64,000 nt of DNA from Ligilactobacillus animalis KCTC 3501 = DSM 20602 (GCF_001434535.1 NZ_AYYW01000057.1:1-64000), one strand, 5' to 3'; numbered from the stretch's first letter, positions 9,625 through 21,024 are shown. The notes: generated by a model from the sequence alone, not told the origin. Numbers and translations are program-made.

Positions 9625-10496
9625 TGGGCTGGCGTACAGTTATTGTCAACAAGCACTCGAAGTTGTCGTATCAAAATAATCATCTCGTTTATCGTACCCC
9701 GTTTGAAACCGAGATGATCCATCTGTCAGAGATCGATATTTTGATCCTTGAAACAACGGATATTTTATTGAGTACAATGTTGACTAAGCGTTTGATCGAT
9801 GAAAATGTTCTAGTGATCTTTTGTGATGATAAACGAATGCCCACGGCACAGTTATTACCATTTTATGGTAAGCATGATTCAAGTTTGCAGATCGACAAAC
9901 AAATGATGTGGGATGCTGAAAATAAGAAAGTGTTGTGGACTGAGATAATTTCTCAGAAATTGATCAATCAAAGTGTATGTTTGCATAAACATGATTTTGA
10001 AAAAAATTCGCAAAAATTATTGGATTATTGTGCAGATCTGACTATTTTTGATAAAACAAATCGTGAAGGACATGCGGCTAAAGTTTACTTCAATACTTTA
10101 TTTGGTACGGGCTTTACACGTGATATCAAAAATCCGATCAACGCCGGTTTAGATTATGGGTATACACTGCTCTTAAGTATGGTAGCACGTGAGATCGTTA
10201 AAAATGGATGTTTGACGCAGTTAGGTCTAAAGCACGTCAATCAGTTCAATCAATTCAACTTGGCGAGTGATATTATGGAGCCTTTTAGACCGATAATCGA
10301 TGATATTGTTTTTCAAAATAAAGAGCTGGATTTCAAATCGATCAAATACTGCTTACTGCAAATTTTTTCAGAGACATATTATTTCAATGGTAAAGAAATG
10401 TTTTTGACCAATATTGTTGAAGAGTATACCCGTAAAGTGATCCAAGCTTTGAATAAAAAAAGCGAGGAGGTTCCTATATTTAAATATGGGTTATAG
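9624..10496 (+). CDS. cas1: CRISPR adaptation integrase Cas1 (type II-A)
   Basis: This 290-residue protein inserts new spacers at the leader-proximal repeat together with Cas2, with Csn2 and Cas9 helping select protospacers in type II-A systems. The metal-binding triad is visible as E148 (NREGHAAK), H204 ([15 protein letters not shown]) and E219 (DIMEPFRP). The N-terminal beta domain begins [16 protein letters not shown], as is typical for the subtype. Translation is coupled to cas9 by TAATG and to cas2 by an 11-nt overlap. No damage is seen, so the system looks able to acquire spacers. Confidence 0.96.
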   Translation: MGWRTVIVNKHSKLSYQNNHLVYRTPFETEMIHLSEIDILILETTDILLSTMLTKRLIDENVLVIFCDDKRMPTAQLLPFYGKHDSSLQIDKQMMWDAENKKVLWTEIISQKLINQSVCLHKHDFEKNSQKLLDYCADLTIFDKTNREGHAAKVYFNTLFGTGFTRDIKNPINAGLDYGYTLLLSMVAREIVKNGCLTQLGLKHVNQFNQFNLASDIMEPFRPIIDDIVFQNKELDFKSIKYCLLQIFSETYYFNGKEMFLTNIVEEYTRKVIQALNKKSEEVPIFKYGL

Positions 10497-10818
10497 GTAT
10501 ATGCGTATGTTGTTGATGTTTGATCTACCGACTGAAACTGCAGAAGACCGGAAAAACTACCGGCGCTTTCGCAAATTTTTATTATCGGAAGGCTTTTTGA
10601 TGCACCAATATTCTGTTTACAGTAAGTTGTTGCTTAATGGCTCCGCTAAGAGGTCGATACTGGATCGATTAACTAAAAATAAACCGCCATCGGGTAAGGT
10701 AACTGTTCTGACGGTCACAGAAAAGCAATTTTCAAGGATGATATATCTTAGTGGAACAAGTGACCCGTCAATTGCTAATACAGATAAAAGGGTAGTTTTT
10801 CTGGGGGAAGAGCTATGA
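10486..10818 (+). CDS. cas2: CRISPR adaptation protein Cas2
   Basis: This 110-residue protein is the structural partner that bridges Cas1 dimers in the spacer-integration complex. The sequence [20 protein letters not shown] shows the conserved beta-1 strand with the acidic residue, followed by [10 protein letters not shown] and [11 protein letters not shown], as in streptococcal Cas2. An AGGAGG box at 10464 lies 15-16 nt before the ATG. A second ATG at 10501 is possible, but the MGYRYMRM start matches relatives. It overlaps csn2 by 4 nt (ATGA). Confidence 0.95.
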   Translation: MGYRYMRMLLMFDLPTETAEDRKNYRRFRKFLLSEGFLMHQYSVYSKLLLNGSAKRSILDRLTKNKPPSGKVTVLTVTEKQFSRMIYLSGTSDPSIANTDKRVVFLGEEL

Positions 10819-11486
10819 AAATTAATTTTCCATTATTAGATGGCATGATCGAATTTGATAAAACTTTGATCTTAGCGATCGAAGATACAGAAACCTTCAG
10901 TGATCTTGCGAGGTTATTGTATAGCTATAATGAATCGAGCCCGTTGAAGTTAGCTTTGGATGATTTTTCACCACTTAAAGAGAGCCAATTAATGCTAGTT
11001 TCAGATATTCTAGGGTATAATGTCAATACTCCAGCTATTTTGAAATTAGTTTATGCGGATCTGGAAAGACAATTTGGTGAAAAAGAGGAAGTTAAAGACA
11101 GACTTGAGTCATTAGCAGTGGAGATAGCAAATATTATTTCGAGTGAATGTTTAGAAAATGAGTTAGATCTTGAGTATGATGAGATCACACTGCTAGAATT
11201 GATAAAGGCGATGGGTGTAAAAATCGAAACGACGATGTCATCGGTTTACGAAAAATGTTATGAGATAGTGCAAATTTTCAAATACTTAAGTAAGAAAAAA
11301 TTATTAGTTTTCTTAAATGTTGGTGCTTATTTGACAGAAAAACAAATAAGAAGCTTACTTGAGTACATTGGACTGTGCAATTTGAATGTCATATTCCTTG
11401 AGCCAAGTAAGTTGTATGACTTACCGCAGTATATTTTAGATAGTGATTATTATTTAGAGTATTTGAATAGCTCTTCGGAGTCATAG
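10815..11486 (+). CDS. csn2: Csn2 spacer-acquisition protein
   Basis: This 223-residue protein belongs to the type II-A signature family, whose tetramers form rings on DNA ends and are needed for spacer uptake. The sequence begins [20 protein letters not shown] and has the short Csn2 length. It is the last gene of the cas operon and its presence assigns the locus to subtype II-A. The final codons (11477-11486, including the stop) form the outer end of the conserved array 2 leader block, so the gene and the leader share sequence. Confidence 0.93.
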   Translation: MKINFPLLDGMIEFDKTLILAIEDTETFSDLARLLYSYNESSPLKLALDDFSPLKESQLMLVSDILGYNVNTPAILKLVYADLERQFGEKEEVKDRLESLAVEIANIISSECLENELDLEYDEITLLELIKAMGVKIETTMSSVYEKCYEIVQIFKYLSKKKLLVFLNVGAYLTEKQIRSLLEYIGLCNLNVIFLEPSKLYDLPQYILDSDYYLEYLNSSSES

Positions 11487-11553
11487 AAAGCGAAAATTTT
11501 GCTAGAATTAGTAGCGCAATCACGAAACCACTGTGCCATTTTTTGCATTTGAG
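11477..11553 (+). promoter_or_regulatory. Leader of CRISPR array 2
   Basis: The block ends TTTTGCATTTGAG directly before the first repeat, the same leader anchor as array 1. The whole 77 nt align with the array 1 leader read on the other strand. The outer end GGAGTCATAGAAAG overlaps the last codons and stop of csn2. Any array promoter must lie within csn2 or in this short block. Confidence 0.85.
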
Positions 11554-12513
11554 GTTTTAGAGCTATGTTGTTTTGTATGACTCCAAAACTGTGATCTTTG
11601 TGCCCGCGTCTCGTAAACGGTTTTAGAGCTATGTTGTTTTGTATGACTCCAAAACGGCAGAACAGGAGGCTGCTACAATGAATGAGTTTTAGAGCTATGT
11701 TGTTTTGTATGACTCCAAAACATGTTCCCGTATCATATTCATCTCGCATATGTTTTAGAGCTATGTTGTTTTGTATGACTCCAAAACCACTAGCACGTAC
11801 ATTGCTGGTGGGCTTGAGTTTTAGAGCTATGTTGTTTTGTATGACTCCAAAACAAACATCATCGAACCGTTTCTTTAAGCGATGTTTTAGAGCTATGTTG
11901 TTTTGTATGACTCCAAAACAATTTTTTACTCAATCATGTTGACCTAGCAGTTTTAGAGCTATGTTGTTTTGTATGACTCCAAAACACTGTCTTTTTGTTA
12001 TCGACTGTTAATTGTGTTTTAGAGCTATGTTGTTTTGTATGACTCCAAAACATGGCAAAGTATCGTTTGACTGGACAGAAGGTTTTAGAGCTATGTTGTT
12101 TTGTATGACTCCAAAACTAAATGCTTAAATGATACAGCTTCGTGCTAGTTTTAGAGCTATGTTGTTTTGTATGACTCCAAAACACGTTTCGATTTTCTTC
12201 ATCTGGTCGGTGTGTTTTAGAGCTATGTTGTTTTGTATGACTCCAAAACACCCAGAAGATACGGAAACGAGGATCGCATGTTTTAGAGCTATGTTGTTTT
12301 GTATGACTCCAAAACCTATAACTATTTCCCAAGCTTTGACAATATGTTTTAGAGCTATGTTGTTTTGTATGACTCCAAAACATCTGAATGTGGACAAGGA
12401 CGACGGTACATGTTTTAGAGCTATGTTGTTTTGTATGACTCCAAAACCAAAGGTATCAACGGTGTTGTCCATTTCTTGTTTTAGAGCTATGTTGTTTTGT
12501 AAAACTTTAGTAT
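11554..12513 (+). CRISPR. CRISPR array 2 (type II-A), 14 repeats plus a degenerate terminal repeat
   Basis: Repeats start at 11554, 11620, 11686 and on to 12412 at an exact 66-nt period (36-nt repeat, 30-nt spacer). The repeat begins GTTTTAGAGCTATGTTG and ends ATGACTCCAAAAC on the plus strand. The fifteenth copy at 12478 matches for about 24 nt and then diverges, the usual sign of the leader-distal end. There are 14 spacers, all different from one another by eye. No self-match within this window was noticed. Confidence 0.98.
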
Positions 12514-12563
12514 TTTCCGGTTGAGAATATGTGCAATTGAAAAATATTTTTACAGTATTTCTA

Positions 12564-12592
12564 TTGACGGCAACTTTATAATTTGATATTAT
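12564..12592 (+). promoter_or_regulatory. Promoter of rplU-prp-rpmA
   Basis: TTGACG at 12564-12569 and TATTAT at 12587-12592 are separated by 17 nt. The promoter lies just past the end of CRISPR array 2 and gives the ribosomal operon its own transcription. Confidence 0.75.
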
Positions 12593-12599
12593 ATTAGCG

Positions 12600-12698
12600 T
12601 TGTATTTGTGCATGCCACAACTGCAACCGCACGTTTTAAGTTCAAGTGCTCTCTGAGCCACTACATTACGGCGAGTCTAAGTAAAATACAAGGAGGTG
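12600..12698 (+). ncRNA. Ribosomal L21 leader RNA
   Basis: The roughly 100-nt leader between the promoter and rplU contains GCATGCCACAACTGCAACCG and AGTGCTCTCTGAGCCACTAC, resembling the Firmicute L21 leader (Rfam L21_leader). Such leaders are thought to mediate autogenous control by a ribosomal protein. The assignment rests on position and recalled sequence pattern and was not tested with a covariance model. Confidence 0.6.
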
Positions 12699-12705
12699 CA
12701 CATTA

Positions 12706-13014
12706 ATGTACGCAATTATTGAAACAGGTGGTAAGCAACTTAAAGTAGAAGCTGGTCAAGCTATCTACGTTGAAAAGTTGGCTGCTGAAGCTGGTGAAAA
12801 AGTAACTTTTGATAAAGTTGTTTTAGTAGGCGGCGAAAACACAGTGATCGGTACACCTTTTGTTGAAGGTGCTACTGTTGAAGGTACTGTTGAAAAGCAA
12901 GGTCGTGCTAAGAAAGTTGTTACTTTCAAGTACAAGCCTAAGAAGCATCAACACACAAAGCAAGGTCATCGTCAACCATACACAAAGGTTGTTATCGACG
13001 CAATCAACGCATAA
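12706..13014 (+). CDS. rplU: 50S ribosomal protein L21
   Basis: This 102-residue protein has the family start [18 protein letters not shown] and the basic RNA-binding [19 protein letters not shown] near the C-terminus. It binds 23S rRNA in the large subunit. The start codon follows AAGGAGGTGCAC, the same box that precedes rpmA. It is first in the conserved Firmicute order rplU-prp-rpmA and lies behind an L21-type leader. Confidence 0.97.
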   Translation: MYAIIETGGKQLKVEAGQAIYVEKLAAEAGEKVTFDKVVLVGGENTVIGTPFVEGATVEGTVEKQGRAKKVVTFKYKPKKHQHTKQGHRQPYTKVVIDAINA

Positions 13015-13035
13015 TTTTTGCGAGGTGGACGTTAG

Positions 13036-13362
13036 ATGATCCATGTAAATATTATTAGAAATGGTAAAGTGATAGAAGGTTTCGACATTACTGGTCATGC
13101 AGGTTTTGCTGAAGCTGGTGAGGATATTGTTTGTGCAGCTGTTTCAGTGTTAGCAATCAATACGATCAATACGTTGGAAAAGTTGCTGAAACAAAAATTT
13201 GAACTAGTTGAAGATCAGAAAAATGGCGGTCTTTTACAAGTGGCTTTATCAGATGAGGGACAAAATGATCCCGCAGTTCAATTGATCTTATCGAGCCTTG
13301 AATTAGGTTTGAAAGATGTTGAACAGAGTTATCCAAAATATATAAAAACGAATATAAATTAA
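13036..13362 (+). CDS. prp: Ribosomal-processing cysteine protease Prp
   Basis: This 108-residue protein (YsxB family) removes the N-terminal extension of ribosomal protein L27 in Firmicutes. The catalytic pair is visible as H21 in TGHAGFAEAG and C33 in DIVCAAVS. It sits between rplU and rpmA, the family's standard place, and its predicted substrate site is present in the next gene. The start follows GAGGTGGACG. Confidence 0.93.
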   Translation: MIHVNIIRNGKVIEGFDITGHAGFAEAGEDIVCAAVSVLAINTINTLEKLLKQKFELVEDQKNGGLLQVALSDEGQNDPAVQLILSSLELGLKDVEQSYPKYIKTNIN

Positions 13363-13384
13363 GCAATAAGGAGGTGCACGAACT

Positions 13385-13666
13385 ATGTTAATGAACTTAC
13401 AATACTTCGCTCATAAAAAGGGTGGTGGTTCCACTTCTAACGGTCGTGACTCACGTTCTAAGCGTTTAGGTGCTAAGAGTGCTGACGGTCAAACAGTTAA
13501 CGGTGGTGCTATCTTATACCGTCAACGTGGTACACGTATTTACCCAGGTGTTAACGTTGGTATGGGTGGCGATAACACATTATTTGCTAAGGTTGCTGGT
13601 GTCGTTAAATTTGAACGTAAAGGCCGCGATAAGAAGCAAGTTAGTGTTTACCCAGTTGCTGAATAA
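13385..13666 (+). CDS. rpmA: 50S ribosomal protein L27 with cleavable N-terminus
   Basis: This 93-residue protein ends up beside the peptidyl-transferase centre. The first residues MLMNLQYF are the Firmicute extension, and Prp is expected to cut after F8 to leave AHKKGGGST as the mature N-terminus. The rest ([18 protein letters not shown]) is standard L27. An ATG at 13391 is an alternative start and would keep the cleavage site. Confidence 0.96.
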   Translation: MLMNLQYFAHKKGGGSTSNGRDSRSKRLGAKSADGQTVNGGAILYRQRGTRIYPGVNVGMGGDNTLFAKVAGVVKFERKGRDKKQVSVYPVAE

Positions 13667-13676
13667 TCGGTAATGC

Positions 13677-13724
13677 AAAAAACGTCTTGATCCCTTGTAT
13701 AGCAAGAATCAGGGCGTTTTTTAT
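13677..13724 (+). terminator. Terminator of rplU-prp-rpmA
   Basis: AAAAAACGTCTTGATCCC pairs imperfectly with AATCAGGGCGTTTTTT and is followed by T-rich sequence. A second stem-loop, AAAACTTAGGC with GCCTAAGTTTT (13733-13766), may reinforce it. Confidence 0.75.
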
Positions 13725-13788
13725 TTTGTGGAAAACTTAGGCTGATTTCTTTTTGCCTAAGTTTTGTTAGAAATTCCAATAATAAAAT

Positions 13789-13833
13789 AGGTCTTCTAAA
13801 AACATAGCCAAATGCCATCTTTTTAGAAGACCT
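13789..13833 (-). terminator. Terminator of the amidase gene
   Basis: AGGTCTTCTAAAAA and TTTTTAGAAGACCT form a perfect 14-bp stem just 3' of the minus-strand amidase gene, with T-rich flanks. It may act in both directions. Confidence 0.75.
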
Positions 13834-13837
13834 AACT

Positions 13838-14716
13838 TTATTTACTTGTATCTTTTTGAGCTGCGAAATATTTTTCTAAGCCTTGATAAACGTCATTTAC
13901 GACGGTCGCACGGTAAGACTTAGAGCTTATCTGATCAAAGTCACGATCGGAGTTGATATATCCCACTTCTAATAGGATCGCCGGTTCTTTGATGTCACGA
14001 ATGACCAAAAAGTCACCGATCTCGACCCCGCGATTTTCTAAGCCGATCGCACCAAACTCCTTATTTATCGTTTGTGCTAACTTGGCGGAGTTCTTATGAT
14101 AATAATAAGTCGTAAATCCCGAAGCTGTGTTTTTGACTGGCGACGAGTCAAAGTGGAAACTGATAAAAGCATCTGCATGGACTTGATCTGCTAGTGCGGG
14201 ACGTTTGCTTAGACTGACAAAAGTGTCATCGCTACGTGTAAGATAGACTTTTGTATTTTGTTTACGTAATTTTTCAGCCAAAAGTTTGGCATAAGCTAAA
14301 GTATATTGTTTTTCTTCTTTTTTCTCAGTGTTCGAGGTCGCCCCAGAATCATAACCACCGTGACCAGGATCGATCACGATCGTCGCATTTGAAAGATCGG
14401 TAATAGGTAATTTGTAGCTACTGTTGATCATCCAATCAGCGATCCAGCCTTTTTTTTCATCGTCAGTTTCAACATACATCCAATGATATTTGCTTTTCAA
14501 GACAGTTACACGTTGGTTTTGCTTGAGTTGACTGATTTGATCATATTCAACACCAGGGCCGTTTTTAAGGACAGCATAGTTAGTTTGGATCTCTAGTTGT
14601 CCGAAATATTTATAAGTGCGATAACCTAAAATACCAACTAGTACGAAAATGATCGCAAATAGGACCCGAATACGTTTGGGGAGGCCAGATCCATGAGAAG
14701 TTCTAAGCTTTTCCAT
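13838..14716 (-). CDS. Membrane-anchored N-acetylmuramoyl-L-alanine amidase with SH3b domain
   Basis: This 292-residue protein should cleave the amide bond between muramic acid and the peptide stem of peptidoglycan. Order: a short basic N-terminus, one membrane segment (VLFAIIFVLVGILGY), a bacterial SH3 domain (NYAVLKNGPGVEYDQ to KKGWIADWM), then an Amidase_3 zinc domain with IVIDPGHGGYDSGA, SFHFDSS and ILLEVGYINSDRD supplying the zinc ligands and catalytic glutamate. I placed the start at the ATG at 14716 because GGAG at 14725-14728 is 8 nt away; the GTG at 14725 overlaps that box. The gene is monocistronic and convergent with rpmA. Confidence 0.88.
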   Translation of the reverse strand: MEKLRTSHGSGLPKRIRVLFAIIFVLVGILGYRTYKYFGQLEIQTNYAVLKNGPGVEYDQISQLKQNQRVTVLKSKYHWMYVETDDEKKGWIADWMINSSYKLPITDLSNATIVIDPGHGGYDSGATSNTEKKEEKQYTLAYAKLLAEKLRKQNTKVYLTRSDDTFVSLSKRPALADQVHADAFISFHFDSSPVKNTASGFTTYYYHKNSAKLAQTINKEFGAIGLENRGVEIGDFLVIRDIKEPAILLEVGYINSDRDFDQISSKSYRATVVNDVYQGLEKYFAAQKDTSK

Positions 14717-14833
14717 GTGCATCACTCCAAATTTAACAACTATTCACATTATAGCAAAAATACTTTGTGTCCAACAAGTAAATGCTAACGGTTTCCTATC
14801 AAAGCTTGTTGAAATGTAAAAACAAATTAATAG

Positions 14834-14863
14834 TTGGCAAAACCCCCGATAGAATGATAAAAT
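14834..14863 (+). promoter_or_regulatory. Promoter of pyrH-frr
   Basis: TTGGCA at 14834-14839 and TAAAAT at 14858-14863 are separated by 18 nt. The promoter explains how pyrH is expressed without the rpsB-tsf genes that often precede it; they are not seen here. Confidence 0.6.
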
Positions 14864-14917
14864 TTATTCAAACGGCTTTCGTTAAATCGTGAACGAATTT
14901 CAGCAAAATTGTTTTAG

Positions 14918-15652
<735 letters not shown>

Positions 15653-15660
15653 ATAAATTT

Positions 15661-16224
15661 ATGAAAATTACAAATCCAACTATTTTACAATATCAAGAAA
15701 AAATGACTAAAGCCGAAGAAGCTTTACAACGTGAATTAGGTACGATCCGTGCGGGTGTAGCTAATGCTAGCTTGCTCAACCGGGTCAACGTTGAATATTA
15801 CGGGGTGCCAACACCACTTAATCAAATGGCTCAGATCAGTGTTCCAGAAGCACGCGTGCTTCTCATCACACCATACGATAAGTCTTCTTTGAAAGACATC
15901 GAACATGCGCTTTTAGCATCTGATCTAGGCATCGCTCCTATGAATGACGGATCAGCTATTCGCTTAGTGATCCCACAATTGACGGAAGAACGTCGTAAGG
16001 AATTAGCTAAACAAGTTAAAGCAACTTCTGAAAAGGGCAAGGTTGCTGTTAGAAATGTTCGTCGTGAAATGATGGATGCTTTGAAGAAAGCTCAAAAGAA
16101 TGGCGATTTGACCGAAGACGAATTGCGTGACTTGGAAGATGTTGCCCAAAAAGTAACGGATAGTTCGATCAAAAATATTGAAAATATTACAGCAGAAAAA
16201 GAAAAAGAAGTGCTTGCCGGTTAG
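15661..16224 (+). CDS. frr: Ribosome recycling factor
   Basis: This 187-residue protein splits post-termination ribosomes with EF-G. Conserved stretches include the start of the three-helix bundle ([20 protein letters not shown]) and the C-terminal [17 protein letters not shown]. It is cotranscribed with pyrH. A long hairpin lies directly downstream. Confidence 0.97.
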   Translation: MKITNPTILQYQEKMTKAEEALQRELGTIRAGVANASLLNRVNVEYYGVPTPLNQMAQISVPEARVLLITPYDKSSLKDIEHALLASDLGIAPMNDGSAIRLVIPQLTEERRKELAKQVKATSEKGKVAVRNVRREMMDALKKAQKNGDLTEDELRDLEDVAQKVTDSSIKNIENITAEKEKEVLAG

Positions 16225-16246
16225 GTGAAAGCTTTGTTTTGCTGAT

Positions 16247-16315
16247 GATAACGGGGCAAGGGCTCGTCGAAACAGGCGCTTACTGGATCGACGAATTTGT
16301 CCCGTTATTCTTTTA
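16247..16315 (+). terminator. Long hairpin between frr and uppS (terminator or attenuator)
   Basis: ATAACGGG near 16248 pairs with CCCGTTAT near 16301, and an inner CTCGTCGA pairs with TCGACGA, giving an interrupted long stem. The tail is only moderately T-rich (TTCTTTTAA), so it may attenuate or process the transcript rather than end it completely. Confidence 0.55.
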
Positions 16316-16329
16316 ACAGAGGTGAAGAT

Positions 16330-17106
16330 ATGTTTTCTAACTTATTTAAAAATAAGCAGGCAGCACAAAACGAGCTAGATCCAAAAAAAATACCGGCTCA
16401 TATTGCGATCATTATGGATGGTAATGGTAGATGGGCAAAAAAGCGTGGGTTGCCCCGAGTTGCGGGCCACAAGCAGGGAATGGAGACTGTTAAAACGATC
16501 ACTAAAGTTGCTAGTGATCTGGGCGTCAAGGTATTGACGTTATATGCTTTTTCAACGGAAAATTGGAAAAGACCACAAGATGAAGTGGGTTTTTTGATGG
16601 ATCTTCCAGTAAAGTTTTTCAATACATTCGTTCCAGAATTGATCGCAAATAATGTCCGCGTCAATGTGATGGGATATACGGATAAATTACCTGATTCAAC
16701 GCAAAAAGCAGTTTTTGATGCGATCGAGCAGACTAAAGATAATACTGGCATGGTCTTGAATTTTGCTTTGAATTACGGGAGTCGTGCTGAGATCACGTCT
16801 GCAGTTCAAGCTTTAGCAACGCAAGTCAAACAAGGTGAATTGGAACCATCCCAGATCGATGAAAAAGTTTTTTCAGAGGCCTTGATGACGGCTGATCTCC
16901 CTTATGCTGATCCAGAATTACTGATCCGCACGAGTGGTGAAGAACGGATCTCTAACTTTTTATTGTGGCAGATCGCTTACAGTGAGTTAGTATTTACAGA
17001 TGTTTTATGGCCGGACTTTTCGGCTGAAGATCTAGAATTATCGATTTATAAGTTTCAGCAACGCGATCGACGCTTTGGTGGGCTGAATAAGAAGGAGGAT
17101 AATTGA
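16330..17106 (+). CDS. uppS: Undecaprenyl diphosphate synthase
   Basis: This 258-residue cis-prenyltransferase makes the C55 lipid carrier for peptidoglycan and teichoic acid synthesis. The catalytic aspartate is D30 in IIMDGNGRWAKKRG, followed by AFSTENWKRP and the C-terminal LIRTSGEERISNFLLWQ. The start is ATG at 16330 behind AGAGGTGAAG; a TTG at 16297 in the same frame has no ribosome binding site. It begins the lipid and membrane gene run uppS-cdsA-rseP. Confidence 0.95.
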   Translation: MFSNLFKNKQAAQNELDPKKIPAHIAIIMDGNGRWAKKRGLPRVAGHKQGMETVKTITKVASDLGVKVLTLYAFSTENWKRPQDEVGFLMDLPVKFFNTFVPELIANNVRVNVMGYTDKLPDSTQKAVFDAIEQTKDNTGMVLNFALNYGSRAEITSAVQALATQVKQGELEPSQIDEKVFSEALMTADLPYADPELLIRTSGEERISNFLLWQIAYSELVFTDVLWPDFSAEDLELSIYKFQQRDRRFGGLNKKEDN

Positions 17107-17109
17107 TTA

Positions 17110-17898
17110 ATGAAACAGCGTGTTATAACAGCGGTGATCGCTTTGATCGTTTTCTTACCATTGCTTTATCTAGGGGGACTACCTTTTGATATCTTGGTAA
17201 CGTTGATGGGGATCGTCGCAATGTCAGAATTTTTGATCATGAAAAAGAAATTACTCGTGTCATTTGAGGCGATCATTTCATTTCTTTTGATACTCTCAGT
17301 ATTACTGCCGGTCTTTTGGGCTGGTTTTTGGACGCAAGATACTTTAGGCGGCAGCTTTTATTTGCTAGCCCTAGTTATGCTAGTCTACACTGTGATCTCT
17401 AAAAATCGTTTTTCATTTGATGATGCTGGGGTCCTGTTATTAGGTGGGCTTTATGCGGGGCTTGGATTTAGATTCATGATGCTAGCTCGCGCAGAGAGTC
17501 TGTGGATGATACTTTATGCCTTATTGATCGTTTGGATCACAGATAGTGGGGCTTATCTGATCGGACGCAAGATCGGTAAGAATAAATTAGCACCACATAT
17601 CAGTCCCAACAAAACTTGGGAAGGTTCGATCGGTGGTTCACTCAGTGCGGTAGTTATTGTAGGCGCATATCTATACTTTGTGCAAGGTGCGTTTCCATAT
17701 AGTTTCTCGACCATGCTTTTGTGGACTTTAGTCTTTTCAGTTGGAGGCCAACTTGGTGATCTGATCGAGTCAGCCTTCAAACGTCATTATGGAGTCAAGG
17801 ATTCAGGCAAGATCTTACCTGGACACGGTGGGATCTTAGACCGCTTTGATTCATTACTATTTGTTTTACCATTGATGCATTTTGCTGGCTTGATCTAA
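17110..17898 (+). CDS. cdsA: Phosphatidate cytidylyltransferase
   Basis: This 262-residue multi-pass membrane enzyme makes CDP-diacylglycerol from phosphatidate and CTP. The signature at the C-terminus is visible as GQLGDLIESAFKRHYGVKDS and KILPGHGGILDRFDSL, preceded by SPNKTWEGSIGG. Several hydrophobic segments span the first 150 residues. It starts 4 nt after uppS and precedes rseP. Confidence 0.95.
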   Translation: MKQRVITAVIALIVFLPLLYLGGLPFDILVTLMGIVAMSEFLIMKKKLLVSFEAIISFLLILSVLLPVFWAGFWTQDTLGGSFYLLALVMLVYTVISKNRFSFDDAGVLLLGGLYAGLGFRFMMLARAESLWMILYALLIVWITDSGAYLIGRKIGKNKLAPHISPNKTWEGSIGGSLSAVVIVGAYLYFVQGAFPYSFSTMLLWTLVFSVGGQLGDLIESAFKRHYGVKDSGKILPGHGGILDRFDSLLFVLPLMHFAGLI

Positions 17899-17931
17899 GT
17901 GGATCGATTAGGATAAGGACGGTAGAGCAAT

Positions 17932-19206
17932 ATGATAACAACTATAATTACATTTATCATCGTCTTTGGGATCTTAGTATTTGTCCATGAATTTGGGCAC
18001 TATTATTTTGCCAAGCGTGCTGGGATCTTGGTACGTGAATTTGCGATCGGAATGGGGCCAAAACTGTTTGCATATCGCAAGAATGGCACGACCTACACTT
18101 GGCGGATCTTGCCACTAGGTGGATATGTCAGCATGGCAGGTTTGGAAGACGATACTGAAGAGCTGAAAAAAGGGATGCCAGTCAGTCTGATCACAGATGA
18201 AAATAGTGTCGTTCAAAAGATAAATACTAGTAAAAAAATCACTTTAGTCGAAGGGATCCCACTCGAATTGACTGACTGGGATCTGACCGATGGACTTTGG
18301 ATCGAAGGCTATGAAAACGGCACTGAAGACGAGATCAAACGCTTCAAAGTTGATCACGATGCATTGATCATCGGTAAAGATGGGATCGAACTTCAGATCG
18401 CACCACGTGATGTGCGTTTTCAGTCGGCTTCGTTAGTCGATCGGATGCTGACCAATTTTGCGGGGCCATTGAATAATTTCTTGTTAGCGATCGTAGCTTT
18501 TGGCTTAGTTGCCTTCTTACAAGGAGGAGTCCCTGTAACCACTAATACGATAGCTCAAGTTCAAACTGATTCAGTTGCTCAAAAAGCTGGTTTAAAAGCA
18601 AATGATACGATCATTGCGATCAATGGTGATAAAACACCGACTTGGGACGATGTAGCCCAACATATCAGAACAGCTGACGGTAAAGAGCTTGTTTTAACAG
18701 TCAAGCGAGCTGACAAAAAGCAAAACATCAAGGTCACACCAGTCCAAAAAAACGTAAATGGACAAAAGGTCGCCCAGATTGGTATAATTGCTAAGGGAAA
18801 AATGGATCGTTCTATCAAAGCCAAGCTGACTTATGGGTTTACCCAAACTTGGTATGTGATAAAACAACTAGGAAATGCCCTAGCGTCAATGTTACACGGC
18901 TTTAGTCTAAATGATCTAGGTGGTCCGGTAGCAATGTTTTCACTCACATCACAGGCTAAAGAAAACGGCCTGATCAGTGTTGTGACACTAACAGCACTGT
19001 TGTCAGTTAACTTAGGGATCATCAACTTGTTACCGATTCCTGCTTTGGATGGGGGCAAGTTGTTATTAAATATTATCGAAGCGATCAGAAGAAAACCACT
19101 TGATCCAGAAAAAGAGATCATTATCACAATGATCGGTTTTGGATTTTTGATGATCTTGATGCTTCTAGTTACGTGGAATGATATTCAACGCTATTTCTTC
19201 CGCTAA
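17932..19206 (+). CDS. rseP: RseP/RasP family site-2 intramembrane zinc protease
   Basis: This 424-residue protein cleaves substrates such as anti-sigma factors or signal-peptide remnants within the membrane. Zinc ligands are H19 and H23 in VHEFGHYYFAK, and the distal ligand motif is NLLPIPALDGGKLL. A PDZ domain occupies roughly residues 200-280 (AQKAGLKANDTIIAINGD). Hydrophobic segments occur at both ends. It lies between cdsA and proS, a conserved Firmicute order. Confidence 0.94.
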   Translation: MITTIITFIIVFGILVFVHEFGHYYFAKRAGILVREFAIGMGPKLFAYRKNGTTYTWRILPLGGYVSMAGLEDDTEELKKGMPVSLITDENSVVQKINTSKKITLVEGIPLELTDWDLTDGLWIEGYENGTEDEIKRFKVDHDALIIGKDGIELQIAPRDVRFQSASLVDRMLTNFAGPLNNFLLAIVAFGLVAFLQGGVPVTTNTIAQVQTDSVAQKAGLKANDTIIAINGDKTPTWDDVAQHIRTADGKELVLTVKRADKKQNIKVTPVQKNVNGQKVAQIGIIAKGKMDRSIKAKLTYGFTQTWYVIKQLGNALASMLHGFSLNDLGGPVAMFSLTSQAKENGLISVVTLTALLSVNLGIINLLPIPALDGGKLLLNIIEAIRRKPLDPEKEIIITMIGFGFLMILMLLVTWNDIQRYFFR

Positions 19207-19227
19207 TTAAATATAAAAGGGGTCTGA

Positions 19228-20955
<1,728 letters not shown>

Positions 20956-20967
20956 ATATAGATAATT

Positions 20968-21003
20968 GGACTGGCGAAAGTGACTTCACCAGTCCTTTTA
21001 TTT
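20968..21003 (+). terminator. Terminator between proS and polC
   Basis: GGACTGGCGAA pairs with TTCACCAGTCC (10 of 11) and is followed by TTTTATTT. It separates the uppS-proS run from polC. Confidence 0.7.
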
Positions 21004-21024
21004 CTGATAGAGAGGGGTCAGAAT

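Noticed and set aside
1-12513. Self-targeting spacers
   Set aside because: No spacer was noticed to match the rest of this window by eye. The comparison was not exhaustive, and the remainder of the genome cannot be judged from here.
11450-12661. Open frames on both strands of array 2, including a 178-codon minus-strand frame
   Set aside because: Same cause as in array 1: the 66-nt period keeps the frames open. No independent coding signal.
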